This document shows, in pieces, positions 15,800 through 23,566 of a DNA stretch of 23,566 nt. The notes under the pieces were generated by a model that searched no databases, had not been told where the DNA came from, and worked only from the letters and a program-made list of their open reading frames with translations. Position 1 is the stretch's first letter. The number at the start of each line of letters is the position of its first letter. The translations under genes were made by a program, and so were the position numbers. The stretch is from CAZBBC01 sp964489835 (lineage in GTDB: Bacteria > Calditrichota > Calditrichia > JAJRVZ01): positions 1-23,566 of the forward strand of contig CAZBBC010000061.1 of NCBI GenBank assembly GCA_964489835.1, given 5' to 3'.

Positions 15800-16786
15800 T
15801 CAGGCCCTGGAAATCTGTAGATGCTTTTCCAGTAAGTGCCGGTAATACACATAATTATCAAAAAAGATATCCTGGCGTATACGTCCATCGACCAGTGGTA
15901 TATATCCACCATCGGCAATAAGAGGTGGGACTTTTTCCTCTACTTCACGGCGAATAGATTCTTTGTCATGTCGCAAAGCATCTAAATCGATACCTCCAAT
16001 CAATCGCAGATCATGTCCAAACTCACGACGCAGATCGCGGTAATCCATTTGCTCTATATTTGTTTCGCAAGCCCAAAGGCAATTGAAGCCGTACTTTAAA
16101 AATGATGGAATGAGTATTCTGGTATTGGCATAGGTCCTCATTATAATGGTAGAAATATCGTTTTTCTTCAATACTTTCAGTAAGGGTTCATAACTTTTTA
16201 ATACAAATTCCTCATACATCACCGGTGATATCAGTGGCCCTTCATTGCCACCAATGGGTTCACTGAAAATTGCTGCATCAACTTCTGTTTTCTCTAATAC
16301 GTTTTCCGTTAATCTGGCAGCAAACTCACCTTGAATCATCATCATCTTCCGTATGTACTCCGGATTTTCAATAATTAATGATAAAACATCGGTGAATCTT
16401 GGCCAGTCAGAAGCACCCATTGTTAAGAAGAAACCGCGATGAACACGAATGAATTGGACAGGGTCATTTTTTCCCCAAAAATGTAGTTTCTGCATCCGAC
16501 CTTTCGGAAAACGGGAGGAATCATCCGGATCCAATCTTTTTTCTAGTAAATCAAGCGCGGGAAGTGATTGAGGCCATACCTTAAACTCCGGGTGCGGATC
16601 TACATCCAGTAAAATTTCGTTAAAGTGGTCGGTAGGAAAAAGATCGTATATATTTGTTTTCAGTGATAATCCTTGTTGGCGCCAGACCCTAATCACCTCT
16701 TTCCGGATACCTTCTTCAAAATAGGGTACACGGTCTGGCGTACCATAGCGCATCGTTTCCCGGAATCGTTGACGAGGAGTCATCAT
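15800..16786 (-). CDS. Uroporphyrinogen decarboxylase (URO-D)-family protein, methyltransferase-like
   Basis: A 328-residue TIM-barrel protein beginning TPRQRFRETMRYGTPDRVPY, the start pattern of the broad URO-D family that includes corrinoid methyltransferases (MtaA/CmuA type). Other blocks are SEPIGGNEGPLISPVMYEEF, LIPSFLKYGFNCLWACE and LRLIGGIDLDALRHDKESI. It lacks the RQAGR motif of true HemE, so haem synthesis is unlikely. The His/Cys zinc site of MtaA-type enzymes also seems absent (RTYAN where a His-x-Cys-type segment is expected). Members of this subgroup are frequent beside sugar-catabolism genes in anaerobes, and two sulfatases are nearby. The substrate is unknown. Two adjacent ATGs (16786, 16783) are possible starts; neither has a clear ribosome binding site. 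Confidence 0.85.
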   Translation of the reverse strand: MMTPRQRFRETMRYGTPDRVPYFEEGIRKEVIRVWRQQGLSLKTNIYDLFPTDHFNEILLDVDPHPEFKVWPQSLPALDLLEKRLDPDDSSRFPKGRMQKLHFWGKNDPVQFIRVHRGFFLTMGASDWPRFTDVLSLIIENPEYIRKMMMIQGEFAARLTENVLEKTEVDAAIFSEPIGGNEGPLISPVMYEEFVLKSYEPLLKVLKKNDISTIIMRTYANTRILIPSFLKYGFNCLWACETNIEQMDYRDLRREFGHDLRLIGGIDLDALRHDKESIRREVEEKVPPLIADGGYIPLVDGRIRQDIFFDNYVYYRHLLEKHLQISRA

Positions 16787-17234
16787 ATCGGTTCTATTTT
16801 CTATTATTTTACCTTTGTTTATCCTGACTTATTAGAAGTCACCAATAAGTAATATCTTCTTAAATTATCATCAGATAATCAATAGTATTGAAGATTTAAG
16901 AAACATGGAGACTTTATTCAAAGAACTCACCCCCTGACCCCCTCTCTTGAAAATAGAGGGGGAATTTTTTTCATGAAAACTAGTGAAAATACAAGATTTC
17001 TTCTATGTGCAATAAAAGACTGAATAATATTTACAGCAAATATATATCGGATTCTGCTCCCCTTCTCTTTCCAAGAGAAGGGGCTGGGGGATGAGTTTTT
17101 TTAACATTAATTGAAACAAATTTTTTAAACTGGGTAGTATTGATCATGATCTATTTATTAACCTAAAAATTAACGAGAAAAGTATCTGAATGTATCTAAA
17201 TTATCCTTGTATTAAACCTACAGAATTGTTTTTA
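16787..17234. other. Intergenic region containing repeat copy 2
   Basis: No gene is visible. The central part is the dispersed repeat at 16917-17102. The flanks (16787-16916 and 17103-17234) are AT-rich and featureless to me, except that they must contain the 5' end of the URO-D-family gene and the 3' end of the HEAT sulfatase gene. Confidence 0.55.
16917..17102 (+). repeat. Dispersed repeat, copy 2 (more complete)
   Basis: Starts ATTCAAAGAACTCACCCC and ends GGGGGATGAGTTTTTTT, so the ends AACTCACCCC and GGGGATGAGTT form imperfect terminal inverted repeats. Inside each end is a hairpin: CCCCCTCTCTTGAAAATAGAGGGGG on the left and CCCCTTCTCTTTCCAAGAGAAGGGG on the right. The AT-rich body (AAAACTAGTGAAAATACA, CAAATATATATCGGATT) matches the minus-strand copy at 13644-13792. 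There is no coding potential. This is MITE-like or REP-like; the mobilising enzyme is unknown. Confidence 0.75.
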
Positions 17235-19079
17235 TTACTTTTCAAATTTCTTCAGAAGGTGAGAAATCGCCCGCTGAATATAATTATCTTCTGTTTCACT
17301 ATCGATCCGTTTAAGCGCTGATAATACCGGGCGTGCCGTCTCACCGATCGCATCCAACACGTTAACTGCATGAAGGGCAACTTTCTTATTATTGTTTTGG
17401 ACTTCTTTCTCTAATACAGGTAAGGCTATGTTTTCTCTTCCAAGGTTACAAAGAGCCTCAGCGGCTGCGATACGTACATCTCCGGAACTATCTGTCAATG
17501 CTTTTATAAGAGCTACCTCGGCAGATCCTGCATTACTGCTTAAAATAGTTAATCCGACAGCTGCCCAATAACGTACGGTTTGATCTTGATCTGCCAGCCG
17601 ACGAATTAGCTCTGGTAGTACATCAATACTGGCTGTGGATGCCATTTCTGCCGTTTCTATGATCCTATTCATTGGAAAGCCGACAGCATGCACACTTTCA
17701 AAAATTGTATTATCTGTGCTGCGTTCTATTAATTGCCCTTCCGGTATAAAACCCGAATCCCTGATTTCTCTGACCCAATCCATGGTCGCACCGCGCATTC
17801 TTTCCAAAACCAGCCGGAAATCCGGATTTTCCGCCAGATTATTGACTTCCCAGGGATCTTTAGAGATATCATAGAGTTCTTCTGAAGGTTTGGATTGCCA
17901 AAATATGCGTTGCACCTCGTTACAACGTCCTTCCTTAAATTCTTTTTCCCAGGATCGGGTGTTGGGTGAAAGCCACAAATAGGCTAAATGTTGGCCGTAA
18001 ATCCGGTGGGGAAGGTAGTTTCTAATATACTTATATTGTTTATCCCGCACCGCGCGCATCATGTCATACCGTTCATCCATACGGTTGCGAAACAAATAAG
18101 CATATTTTCTGGGTGCTGGCTGCTTAGCTCCCAGAAAAGACTTCCCTTGTAAGTAGTCCGGAATCTCCATACCGGCCAGACTCAAGACGGTCGGAGCCAG
18201 GTCCACAAAACTGACGATCCGGTCTGTCTTTGTTCCCGGTGTACCCGGTGCTAAAAAGGCATATTTCTTAGGAAACCGAATAATCATCGGCACATGTGTT
18301 CCGGTATCGTATAAAAATCGTTTGCTCCTACATAGTATCCCGCCGTGATCCGAATAATAGAAAACAATCGTATTTTCAGTGAGTCCGTCTTTTTTTAACT
18401 CATCAAGTATCTCACCGATCTGTATGTCAAGAGATTCTACTTTGTCATAATATTGTGCCCAGTCATGTCTTATTTCCGGTGTGTCCGGATGATAGGGGGG
18501 TAGAGATACTTTCAGGGGATCATGGTTTGTTTTTTCCTGCCAGGTATGAATAGAACTTTCATGGGTTACCGTCAGATTGAAAACACAGAAAAACGGCTGA
18601 TCGGGTTCCCTGTTTCTGTAATGGGCGGTTTTACTGCAGTCATCCCAGGGCGCTTTGTCATCACCGGCAATATTATAATCTGTTTTTGAACGGTTGACAC
18701 AGTAATAACCAGCTGTTTTTAAGTATTCCGGAAAGGGCCGGATATAATCAGGAATGGGGTAACGGCTGCGCATATTATGGGTGCCCAATGCGCAGGCATA
18801 CATCCCGGTGATAATCGTCGATCTGGTTGGTGCACAGACCGGTGCATTAGCAAAGGCATTCTGATATAATATACCCTGGCAAGCTAATTGATCCAGAACC
18901 GGTGTAGTGGCAAACATATCACCGTAGCAACCGAGCAGGGGACTATTATCTTCGCTGGTGATCCAGAGAATATTGGGGCGGATGTCAGAACTATTCTCGG
19001 ATGAATATAACACCGGGGAAAAGATAGTGATCAGGCCACTCAAAACAGCGATGAATAGCATTCTATGATTGAGTCTCAT
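17235..19079 (-). CDS. Sulfatase with C-terminal HEAT-repeat domain
   Basis: A 614-residue exported type I sulfatase. A Sec-type signal covers residues 1-27. The alkaline-phosphatase-fold domain starts PNILWITSEDNSPLLGCYGD (metal ligand in SEDN). The formylglycine motif is CAPTR with Cys82, which must be oxidised by a maturase before it can cleave sulfate esters or N-sulfates. The later motif YYSDHGG and the C-terminal block SEELYDISKDPWEVNNLAENP complete the domain. WITSEDN sulfatases often resemble N-sulfoglucosamine sulfohydrolases; substrate assignment is inference. From about 475 there are HEAT-like helical repeats (VRYWAAVGLTIL, DVRIAAAEALCNLG, KVALHAVNVLDAIG). It starts 44 bases after the beta-barrel candidate. 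No maturase gene is in the window. Confidence 0.93.
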   Translation of the reverse strand: MRLNHRMLFIAVLSGLITIFSPVLYSSENSSDIRPNILWITSEDNSPLLGCYGDMFATTPVLDQLACQGILYQNAFANAPVCAPTRSTIITGMYACALGTHNMRSRYPIPDYIRPFPEYLKTAGYYCVNRSKTDYNIAGDDKAPWDDCSKTAHYRNREPDQPFFCVFNLTVTHESSIHTWQEKTNHDPLKVSLPPYHPDTPEIRHDWAQYYDKVESLDIQIGEILDELKKDGLTENTIVFYYSDHGGILCRSKRFLYDTGTHVPMIIRFPKKYAFLAPGTPGTKTDRIVSFVDLAPTVLSLAGMEIPDYLQGKSFLGAKQPAPRKYAYLFRNRMDERYDMMRAVRDKQYKYIRNYLPHRIYGQHLAYLWLSPNTRSWEKEFKEGRCNEVQRIFWQSKPSEELYDISKDPWEVNNLAENPDFRLVLERMRGATMDWVREIRDSGFIPEGQLIERSTDNTIFESVHAVGFPMNRIIETAEMASTASIDVLPELIRRLADQDQTVRYWAAVGLTILSSNAGSAEVALIKALTDSSGDVRIAAAEALCNLGRENIALPVLEKEVQNNNKKVALHAVNVLDAIGETARPVLSALKRIDSETEDNYIQRAISHLLKKFEK

Positions 19080-19123
19080 AAATTATTCTTTTTCTACTCC
19101 CAAAAACACGTTGATCAATCGGG

Positions 19124-19786
19124 TTATTCAAAGATTAAAGCAGACAGTTTAAAAGTAATTTTTCCTTGATAGTCAGAATTGAAAAAATATCGATAACTTA
19201 GACCTAACCCAAAGCCTGAATATGCATAATAAATTTCAGGTTCTACAAACATTCCACCATTTATATCAATATCTTCCTCATCACAGTCGATACAATTTCC
19301 TATGGAACGCCCTTCCAAAAAAGCCCACATATTTCCCACATACAGGTTCCCAAACATCTGAGATTCGCTGTTTTCAGATAATGCTACTCCCGGAGATTTT
19401 AAACCGGTATATAAGGAAAATTGATTAATATAAATACCTGATTCCAATTCACCGGCTGTCGTTTGATTGGTAAATTTCTTTTTGTCAACGGGAATATCCC
19501 CGCCATATTCTAATCCAATGAGAAAATTTTTAAAAAAAAGCAAACTGAAACCTAAAGAAAATCCAAAACCTTCACTTCTGATACCTTCTGATTCAGCCGT
19601 ATTTTGATCATAAAATGAATAGGGTATACCTAAATATATAATTCCTCCTGTTGTAGGATCTGTAACTGGTTTTTTATTCATCTGGGAGTAACCGTCATTT
19701 GGCATCAGTAGGAAAAAAAACAGACAAAGAGAGCAAAGAATGAGTAATTTCTCTTTAAGGCGAGAGTTGTTTTTTAATGGGATCAT
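19124..19786 (-). CDS. Small outer-membrane beta-barrel-type protein, unknown function
   Basis: The ATG at 19786, with GGAG seven bases upstream, gives 220 residues with a clear signal peptide (KEKLLILCSLCLFFFLLMPNDGYSQ). A longer in-frame extension to 19969 runs into repeat DNA and is rejected. The mature protein alternates polar and aromatic/glycine residues as in barrel strands (GFGFSLGFSLLFFKNFLIGLEYGGDIP, YINQFSLYTGLK, FGLGLSYRYFF) and ends in a short hydrophobic strand with a terminal FE. A Cys-x-x-Cys pair in GNCIDCDEEDIDINGG may form a disulfide or bind a metal in a loop. It lies 44 bases upstream of the HEAT sulfatase on the same strand and may be co-transcribed. I recognise no family. 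Confidence 0.7.
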   Translation of the reverse strand: MIPLKNNSRLKEKLLILCSLCLFFFLLMPNDGYSQMNKKPVTDPTTGGIIYLGIPYSFYDQNTAESEGIRSEGFGFSLGFSLLFFKNFLIGLEYGGDIPVDKKKFTNQTTAGELESGIYINQFSLYTGLKSPGVALSENSESQMFGNLYVGNMWAFLEGRSIGNCIDCDEEDIDINGGMFVEPEIYYAYSGFGLGLSYRYFFNSDYQGKITFKLSALIFE

Positions 19787-19920
19787 CGTAAGTCTCCACT
19801 TTGATTGCAATTTTTTTTCCTCGTATGAAATGAGGTAGTGTGAAAAATATCCACCCGTCTGAGTGTATTTCTTCAGTATATCGGTAACAAAAATATAGTC
19901 TAGTTTTAACATAAATTTAT

Positions 19921-20006
19921 TTCCCCCTTCGAAAAGGGGGATTAAGGGGGATGTCATACTTAACCCCAATGATTACAACCCCCTAACCCCCTTTATTAAG
20001 GGGGAA
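19921..20006. repeat. Palindromic C/G-run element
   Basis: Two perfect 7-bp hairpins, CCCCCTT-CGAA-AAGGGGG (19923-19940) and CCCCCTT-TATT-AAGGGGG (19987-20004). Further GGGGG and CCCCC runs between them could pair with each other, making a large inverted structure. It lies just downstream of the DoxX-fusion gene and upstream of the barrel gene. It resembles interspersed C-rich palindromes seen in many bacterial genomes and could also act as a transcription stop. Confidence 0.65.
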
Positions 20007-20046
20007 TACAATCTTCGGCTTTTTAAACAAGTTATTATATTACTCC

Positions 20047-21651
20047 TTAAGCCATCCAGGGACGCATTCTTTTAATATTGCCAGCCAGGACATCATTTAA
20101 TATATTCGAATCTTCAACGATCTGAAAGTCAAACATTCCGACGCAGGCAAAGTCCGCCCCGTTCTCAAAGGCATATTGAAACCCTTCTTTAGGATGAATG
20201 GCTCCCGCCCCTAAGACCTTATATGATATCCATGGTTCTTTCACCTGTTTCATAAATTCTATGGTTTGCTGCGGCGTAACCGACCAGATATTATCATGAG
20301 CATTCTTCATATATTCAGGTTCGACAATTTTCAAAGGATCCGGTTTCCATTTTGGATCATTGGTTAACCGTGGACCAGCGGTCCAGTAATTGCCGCTATT
20401 GAGTGTCTTCAGGTAAAAATCAGGCTTTAATCCGGCTTTAACACAGGCTATTGGTACCTCAAGATCATGACCGGCAATGCCGGCCAACACATTTCTTGTC
20501 TTTGCATACTCGACCGCTTCACCGATGAGGTCAACTTTTCCTTTAGCGACCAGATCATCAGAAACATTTCCCTGGATATAAATGCCCATCGCACTGTTGT
20601 CAATGGCCGCATCGATATCCGATTTTATATCATTTTCTCTGATCTTTGTCTGTGCAATCCAGTGTATTTTTCCATTACGTCTCCGATATTTCTCCATAAT
20701 TTTCAATGTATTCCTGTCTACTCTCAAAATGATTGTATTGATACCGCAAGCTTCGCATAAGCGCATGGTCTCACACACCCTTTCGTCGGTAAAATAACCT
20801 TTGATGAGAGAAGAAACATAGATCAGATCTCTGGAATGGGCATATCCGCTGATAAGATTTCCACCACAAATCAAACGGCTGATATCATAGTCACCGATCT
20901 TACCACAGGGAACTTGCGCTTTTAGATCGCTCAGATCAGAAAAACTGACACCCACAGGACTTGCTCCGGTAGCGGCGTCCACCCGGCTTGGTCCACTTAT
21001 CAAATGTCGTTCCTCATAACTTTCCCATTGGCTTTTTCTGAAAACACCATAAGCAAATCCGCCTAGTAGGGGAAAACTGATCAAATCCTTTAAGAATTCT
21101 CTGCGACCTTCCTTTTCCACCGTTTTTGCCTCCGATTCCGCCGGTTCTTTACTTGTGAGCCGTGAAAACCATCGATCGATACTATAAAACATATCTCGTG
21201 GTATAAATATGAAGATAATGAGAACGGCCATTTCAATCAGATGTTTGTTTACAACCAGATAATGGCCTTCGCCGGTAGCTTCACTAATAAAACCAACAAA
21301 GGGAGGATTAGCCATGTAGTATAGTAAAATTAAAAACGCCCCGACCGCACTTGAAATACGCGTAAAAGATCCGATAAAAAGACCGGTTCCGATAAAAATA
21401 AGTCCCCAGATGTTAATAAAATCTACGATTTTAAGTATCGGCGGATTTGAAGCAATCCAATGAAAAAAACCGGAGAACAGCCAATGGGACTCTAAAAGAT
21501 AACCAATAGACGTCCAGTTAGTAGCAAAGAGTTTCGATATTCCTTCATAAAGAAAATGCCAGCCAATCAGAATCCGGGTTGCTGTAAGCAGATATCTGAA
21601 TGCCGTATTCCGATCCATCTCTGATAGATTAAAAGTGAATTTCTTTCCCAT
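20047..21651 (-). CDS. DoxX membrane domain fused to a Tat-type TIM-barrel (aldo/keto reductase-like) protein
   Basis: 534 residues in three parts. Residues about 15-160 are a DoxX-type four-helix membrane domain (RYLLTATRILIGWHFLYEGISKLF, IWGLIFIGTGLFIGSFTRIS, HLIEMAVLIIFIFIPRD). A charged linker follows (165-182). Then comes EGRREFLKDLISFPLLGGFAYG (181-202), which looks like a twin-arginine signal (RREFLK plus hydrophobic stretch) in the middle of the protein. Residues about 250-534 form a TIM-barrel-like domain (YDISRLICGGNLISGYAH, CEACGINTIILRVD, VLGAGAIHPKEGFQYA) related to aldo/keto reductase-like proteins found near sugar-degradation genes. I see no intact AKR catalytic tetrad. AGGTGG precedes the ATG. 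The function is unknown; proximity to two sulfatases suggests glycan metabolism at the membrane. Confidence 0.82.
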   Translation of the reverse strand: MGKKFTFNLSEMDRNTAFRYLLTATRILIGWHFLYEGISKLFATNWTSIGYLLESHWLFSGFFHWIASNPPILKIVDFINIWGLIFIGTGLFIGSFTRISSAVGAFLILLYYMANPPFVGFISEATGEGHYLVVNKHLIEMAVLIIFIFIPRDMFYSIDRWFSRLTSKEPAESEAKTVEKEGRREFLKDLISFPLLGGFAYGVFRKSQWESYEERHLISGPSRVDAATGASPVGVSFSDLSDLKAQVPCGKIGDYDISRLICGGNLISGYAHSRDLIYVSSLIKGYFTDERVCETMRLCEACGINTIILRVDRNTLKIMEKYRRRNGKIHWIAQTKIRENDIKSDIDAAIDNSAMGIYIQGNVSDDLVAKGKVDLIGEAVEYAKTRNVLAGIAGHDLEVPIACVKAGLKPDFYLKTLNSGNYWTAGPRLTNDPKWKPDPLKIVEPEYMKNAHDNIWSVTPQQTIEFMKQVKEPWISYKVLGAGAIHPKEGFQYAFENGADFACVGMFDFQIVEDSNILNDVLAGNIKRMRPWMA

Positions 21652-21944
21652 AATCCCACCTTTGAAGTAATTGATCTATTCTTGAATGTAATATTTATAT
21701 TCTGGCTAACCTGGTTTATTTACCACGAAGAACACGAAGGTCACGAAGGACTAATAAAAACAATTATTTAGACCTAAATTATAAAGAAATTACTCCTCAA
21801 AATTTTATATTATTTGTGATTTAAATTTAAAAAAAATCTTCGTGCGATTCGTGGTTTATGAATCGACAGTACTGACTGATTCCCAATTCCCAATTACAAG
21901 TCCCTAATTACCAGTTACGGATCATAGGCAAACTTTCACAGTAT
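21652..21944. other. Intergenic region with a repeat element and AATTCCC-type tandem words
   Basis: Nearly 300 bases without a gene. It holds the CACGAAG element at 21719-21857 (listed separately) followed at 21879-21918 by quasi-tandem words (GATTCCCAATTCCCAATTAC, CCCTAATTACCAGTTAC). These resemble, in reverse complement, the GGAATTGGGAACT words near 13064. No promoter for the DoxX-fusion gene is obvious. Confidence 0.55.
21719..21857. repeat. Element with CACGAAG terminal inverted repeats
   Basis: The left end reads TTACCACGAAGAACACGAAGGTCACGAAGG (21719-21748) with three spaced CACGAAG words. The right end reads TCTTCGTGCGATTCGTGGTTTA (21837-21857), its approximate inverted copy. Between them are about 85 bases of AT-rich DNA without coding potential. 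This is a familiar type of small intergenic inverted-repeat element; no mobilising enzyme is nearby. Confidence 0.65.
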
Positions 21945-23561
21945 CTAAATCAACCATTTTTTTGCAATCTGGTCTGTTTCTGATGCCGTAATCAACCAAT
22001 CAAGCAGGCGACCTTTCATCTCAGCAACGATTGATTTATAATCTTTATTATCGCCCAGATTATGATATTCTTTCGGATCATTTTCGAGATCGTAAAGTTC
22101 ATGAAATCCTTCCGGGTAATAATTATATTTCCAGCGTTTTGTCCGGATCATTTTCCCATCCGGATGACGAATACCCATCACACCTTTTCCTTTCTCGAAG
22201 TTAAAGATGTTGGCAAATACTTCCGGTATGACATTTTCACTGAATACACAATCCCGTGATTTATAAGAGGCATCCGATTTGCCGATCAGAGGTACGAGGT
22301 TTTGACCCTGGCAGTTGTAAGGTTCCTCTAAGCCAATGATTCCAAACAGCGTAGGTAAAACATCGATGGACATCACCAGATCATTATACTGACCGGGTTC
22401 AATGTGACCGGGATAGCTCAATATTAAAGGTACTCTTACTGAACTCTCATAAAAAACGTTTTTACCCATCAGGCCGTGCTCAAGCAGCTGATCACCATGA
22501 TCGGATGCATATACAATAATGGTGTTTTCCGAAAGGCCAACATCCTCCAGTGTTTTTAATATCAGGCCAACTTCCTGATCTATATGACTTATACTTCCAT
22601 AATAACTTCTGTAAATCCACTGAAGACGTTCATCTTCCATATCAAATATCGCTTTTCTGTTTCGAAATTCGTCACGGAGAATTAAACGAGCGAGATGCGG
22701 GGGTAGTTTTTGGATATTTTCCCGGTTTTCTTTCTTTGGAAGGGGAATATCCTTATGGTTGTACACAGAATCAAATGGCACCGGCACTTCAAACGGTGAA
22801 TGAGGTTTCCAGAAGGAGGAAAAAAGGAAGAACGGCTTTTTTTCCGTAGCAAATTTCTTAAGATAATGTCTGGTTCGTAATCCTGTCCAATGGGTATCGG
22901 TATATTCTTTATCGATGGCTGCCCGAAATGGATTTGATCCCGGTGATAGTTTACCGGCCATTGCCGGGATATTTTCGGCGTATTCACGGTAATAGATCGC
23001 TTTTTGGGGATCATGTGCCTTACGCCACTTAAAATAGTCAGAAAACGGATCCGTGGAGTGTGTTCCGTCGTGAAGTTCTACGATATCAAATCCGATCCGC
23101 CGCGCTTCCTCAGTCGTCGGGGGATAGTTGTAATAGAGATGACTTTTTCCAACAATGGCCGTCTGGTAACCTTCGTCCTGCAGGTATTTTGGCATGAGTG
23201 TTTCATTTTTATTAAGTGAGGTGTAATTCACCCGGTTTTTATGAGCATGGGCATAACGACCGGTAAAGTAACAGGCGCGGGAGGGTGTGCAGACCGGTGA
23301 CTGGACAAATGCATGGGAAAAGTTTGCCGACCGGTTGGCCAGGGCATCCAGGTTCGGCGTTTGAATGATCGGGTTATTATTGATACCCAGGCAATCGGCT
23401 CGTTGCTGATCGGTCATGATAAACAGAATATTTGGTGGATTATTTAAAGCGGCAAGTTTTTTACCTGCTTTTTTATCCCAGGACAATGCCGAATTATTTC
23501 CAATGACCGATATCGCACCGGCCAATCCGACCGATTGTTGCAGGAATTTTCTTCGTTTCAT
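21945..23561 (-). CDS. Tat-exported sulfatase (arylsulfatase/choline-sulfatase-like)
   Basis: 538 residues, apparently complete; only five bases of upstream sequence are visible, so the ribosome binding site cannot be checked. The N-terminus MKRRKFLQQSVGLAGAISVIG is a twin-arginine signal, so it is exported folded. The sulfatase domain begins PPNILFIMTDQQRADCLG (metal ligand Asp51). The formylglycine motif is CTPSR with Cys91, followed by ACYFTGRYAHAH; IVGKSHLYY carries the conserved Lys and His. The second metal site is VYASDHGDQLLEHGLMGK. It ends HELYDLENDPKEYHNLGD, the usual C-terminal block. The substrate cannot be read from the sequence. Unlike the other sulfatase here it has no HEAT repeats and uses Tat instead of a Sec-like signal. 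Confidence 0.94.
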   Translation of the reverse strand: MKRRKFLQQSVGLAGAISVIGNNSALSWDKKAGKKLAALNNPPNILFIMTDQQRADCLGINNNPIIQTPNLDALANRSANFSHAFVQSPVCTPSRACYFTGRYAHAHKNRVNYTSLNKNETLMPKYLQDEGYQTAIVGKSHLYYNYPPTTEEARRIGFDIVELHDGTHSTDPFSDYFKWRKAHDPQKAIYYREYAENIPAMAGKLSPGSNPFRAAIDKEYTDTHWTGLRTRHYLKKFATEKKPFFLFSSFWKPHSPFEVPVPFDSVYNHKDIPLPKKENRENIQKLPPHLARLILRDEFRNRKAIFDMEDERLQWIYRSYYGSISHIDQEVGLILKTLEDVGLSENTIIVYASDHGDQLLEHGLMGKNVFYESSVRVPLILSYPGHIEPGQYNDLVMSIDVLPTLFGIIGLEEPYNCQGQNLVPLIGKSDASYKSRDCVFSENVIPEVFANIFNFEKGKGVMGIRHPDGKMIRTKRWKYNYYPEGFHELYDLENDPKEYHNLGDNKDYKSIVAEMKGRLLDWLITASETDQIAKKWLI

Positions 23562-23566
23562 CTGAC

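Noticed and set aside
15664..15918. 84-codon minus frame
   Set aside because: It overlaps the certain C-terminus of the URO-D-family gene in another frame and has no protein-like pattern.
19787..19969. N-terminal extension of the beta-barrel candidate
   Set aside because: It begins in the C/G-run palindromic element and lies ahead of a clear ribosome binding site and signal peptide at 19786.

Overview
The window looks like a chromosomal piece of an AT-rich member of the FCB superphylum, outside classical Bacteroidetes (Marinimicrobia, KSB1 or Calditrichota-like). This is an inference. It rests on a GWxTD-domain protein, a DUF2911 protein, a tiny COX24/AURKAIP1-type ribosomal protein and several sulfatases. 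Several genes also have clear Shine-Dalgarno sequences (GGAGG or AAGGAGGT), which typical Bacteroidetes avoid.

Layout. From 1 to 866 there is a single tRNA-Gly(UCC) on the minus strand, then non-coding DNA holding a perfect inverted repeat with a promoter-like sequence inside it. From 867 to 3334 a plus-strand housekeeping operon encodes the small ribosomal protein, both exonuclease VII subunits (xseA, xseB) and NAD kinase (nadK). From 12865 down to 3419 a compact minus-strand operon encodes two paralogous lipoproteins, a PdxJ-family protein, a GH2-like protein with a membrane domain, SMC and a GWxTD protein. The PdxJ-family protein has lost every catalytic residue I can align. The GH2-like protein has apparently lost its nucleophile. 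These two probable pseudoenzymes, locked in an operon with SMC, are the best candidate for something undescribed.

From 12.9 to 17.2 kb the DNA is looser. It holds two gene remnants (a YdeI-family gene with an internal deletion, and the N-terminus of a PIG-L/LmbE deacetylase gene), a DUF2911-TPR protein and a uroporphyrinogen-decarboxylase-family protein. Two diverged copies of a 150-185 bp repeat lie in inverted orientation around this block.

From 17.2 kb to the end there is a minus-strand catabolic or envelope cluster: a sulfatase with HEAT repeats, a small outer-membrane beta-barrel candidate, a DoxX membrane domain fused through an internal Tat-like signal to a TIM-barrel domain, and a Tat-type sulfatase. 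Together these suggest processing of sulfated glycans outside the cytoplasm. The gaps between them contain short palindromic or quasi-tandem repeats.

There is no CRISPR array, transposase, integrase or phage gene. All homology statements come from reading the sequence and from memory of the families; no search was run.
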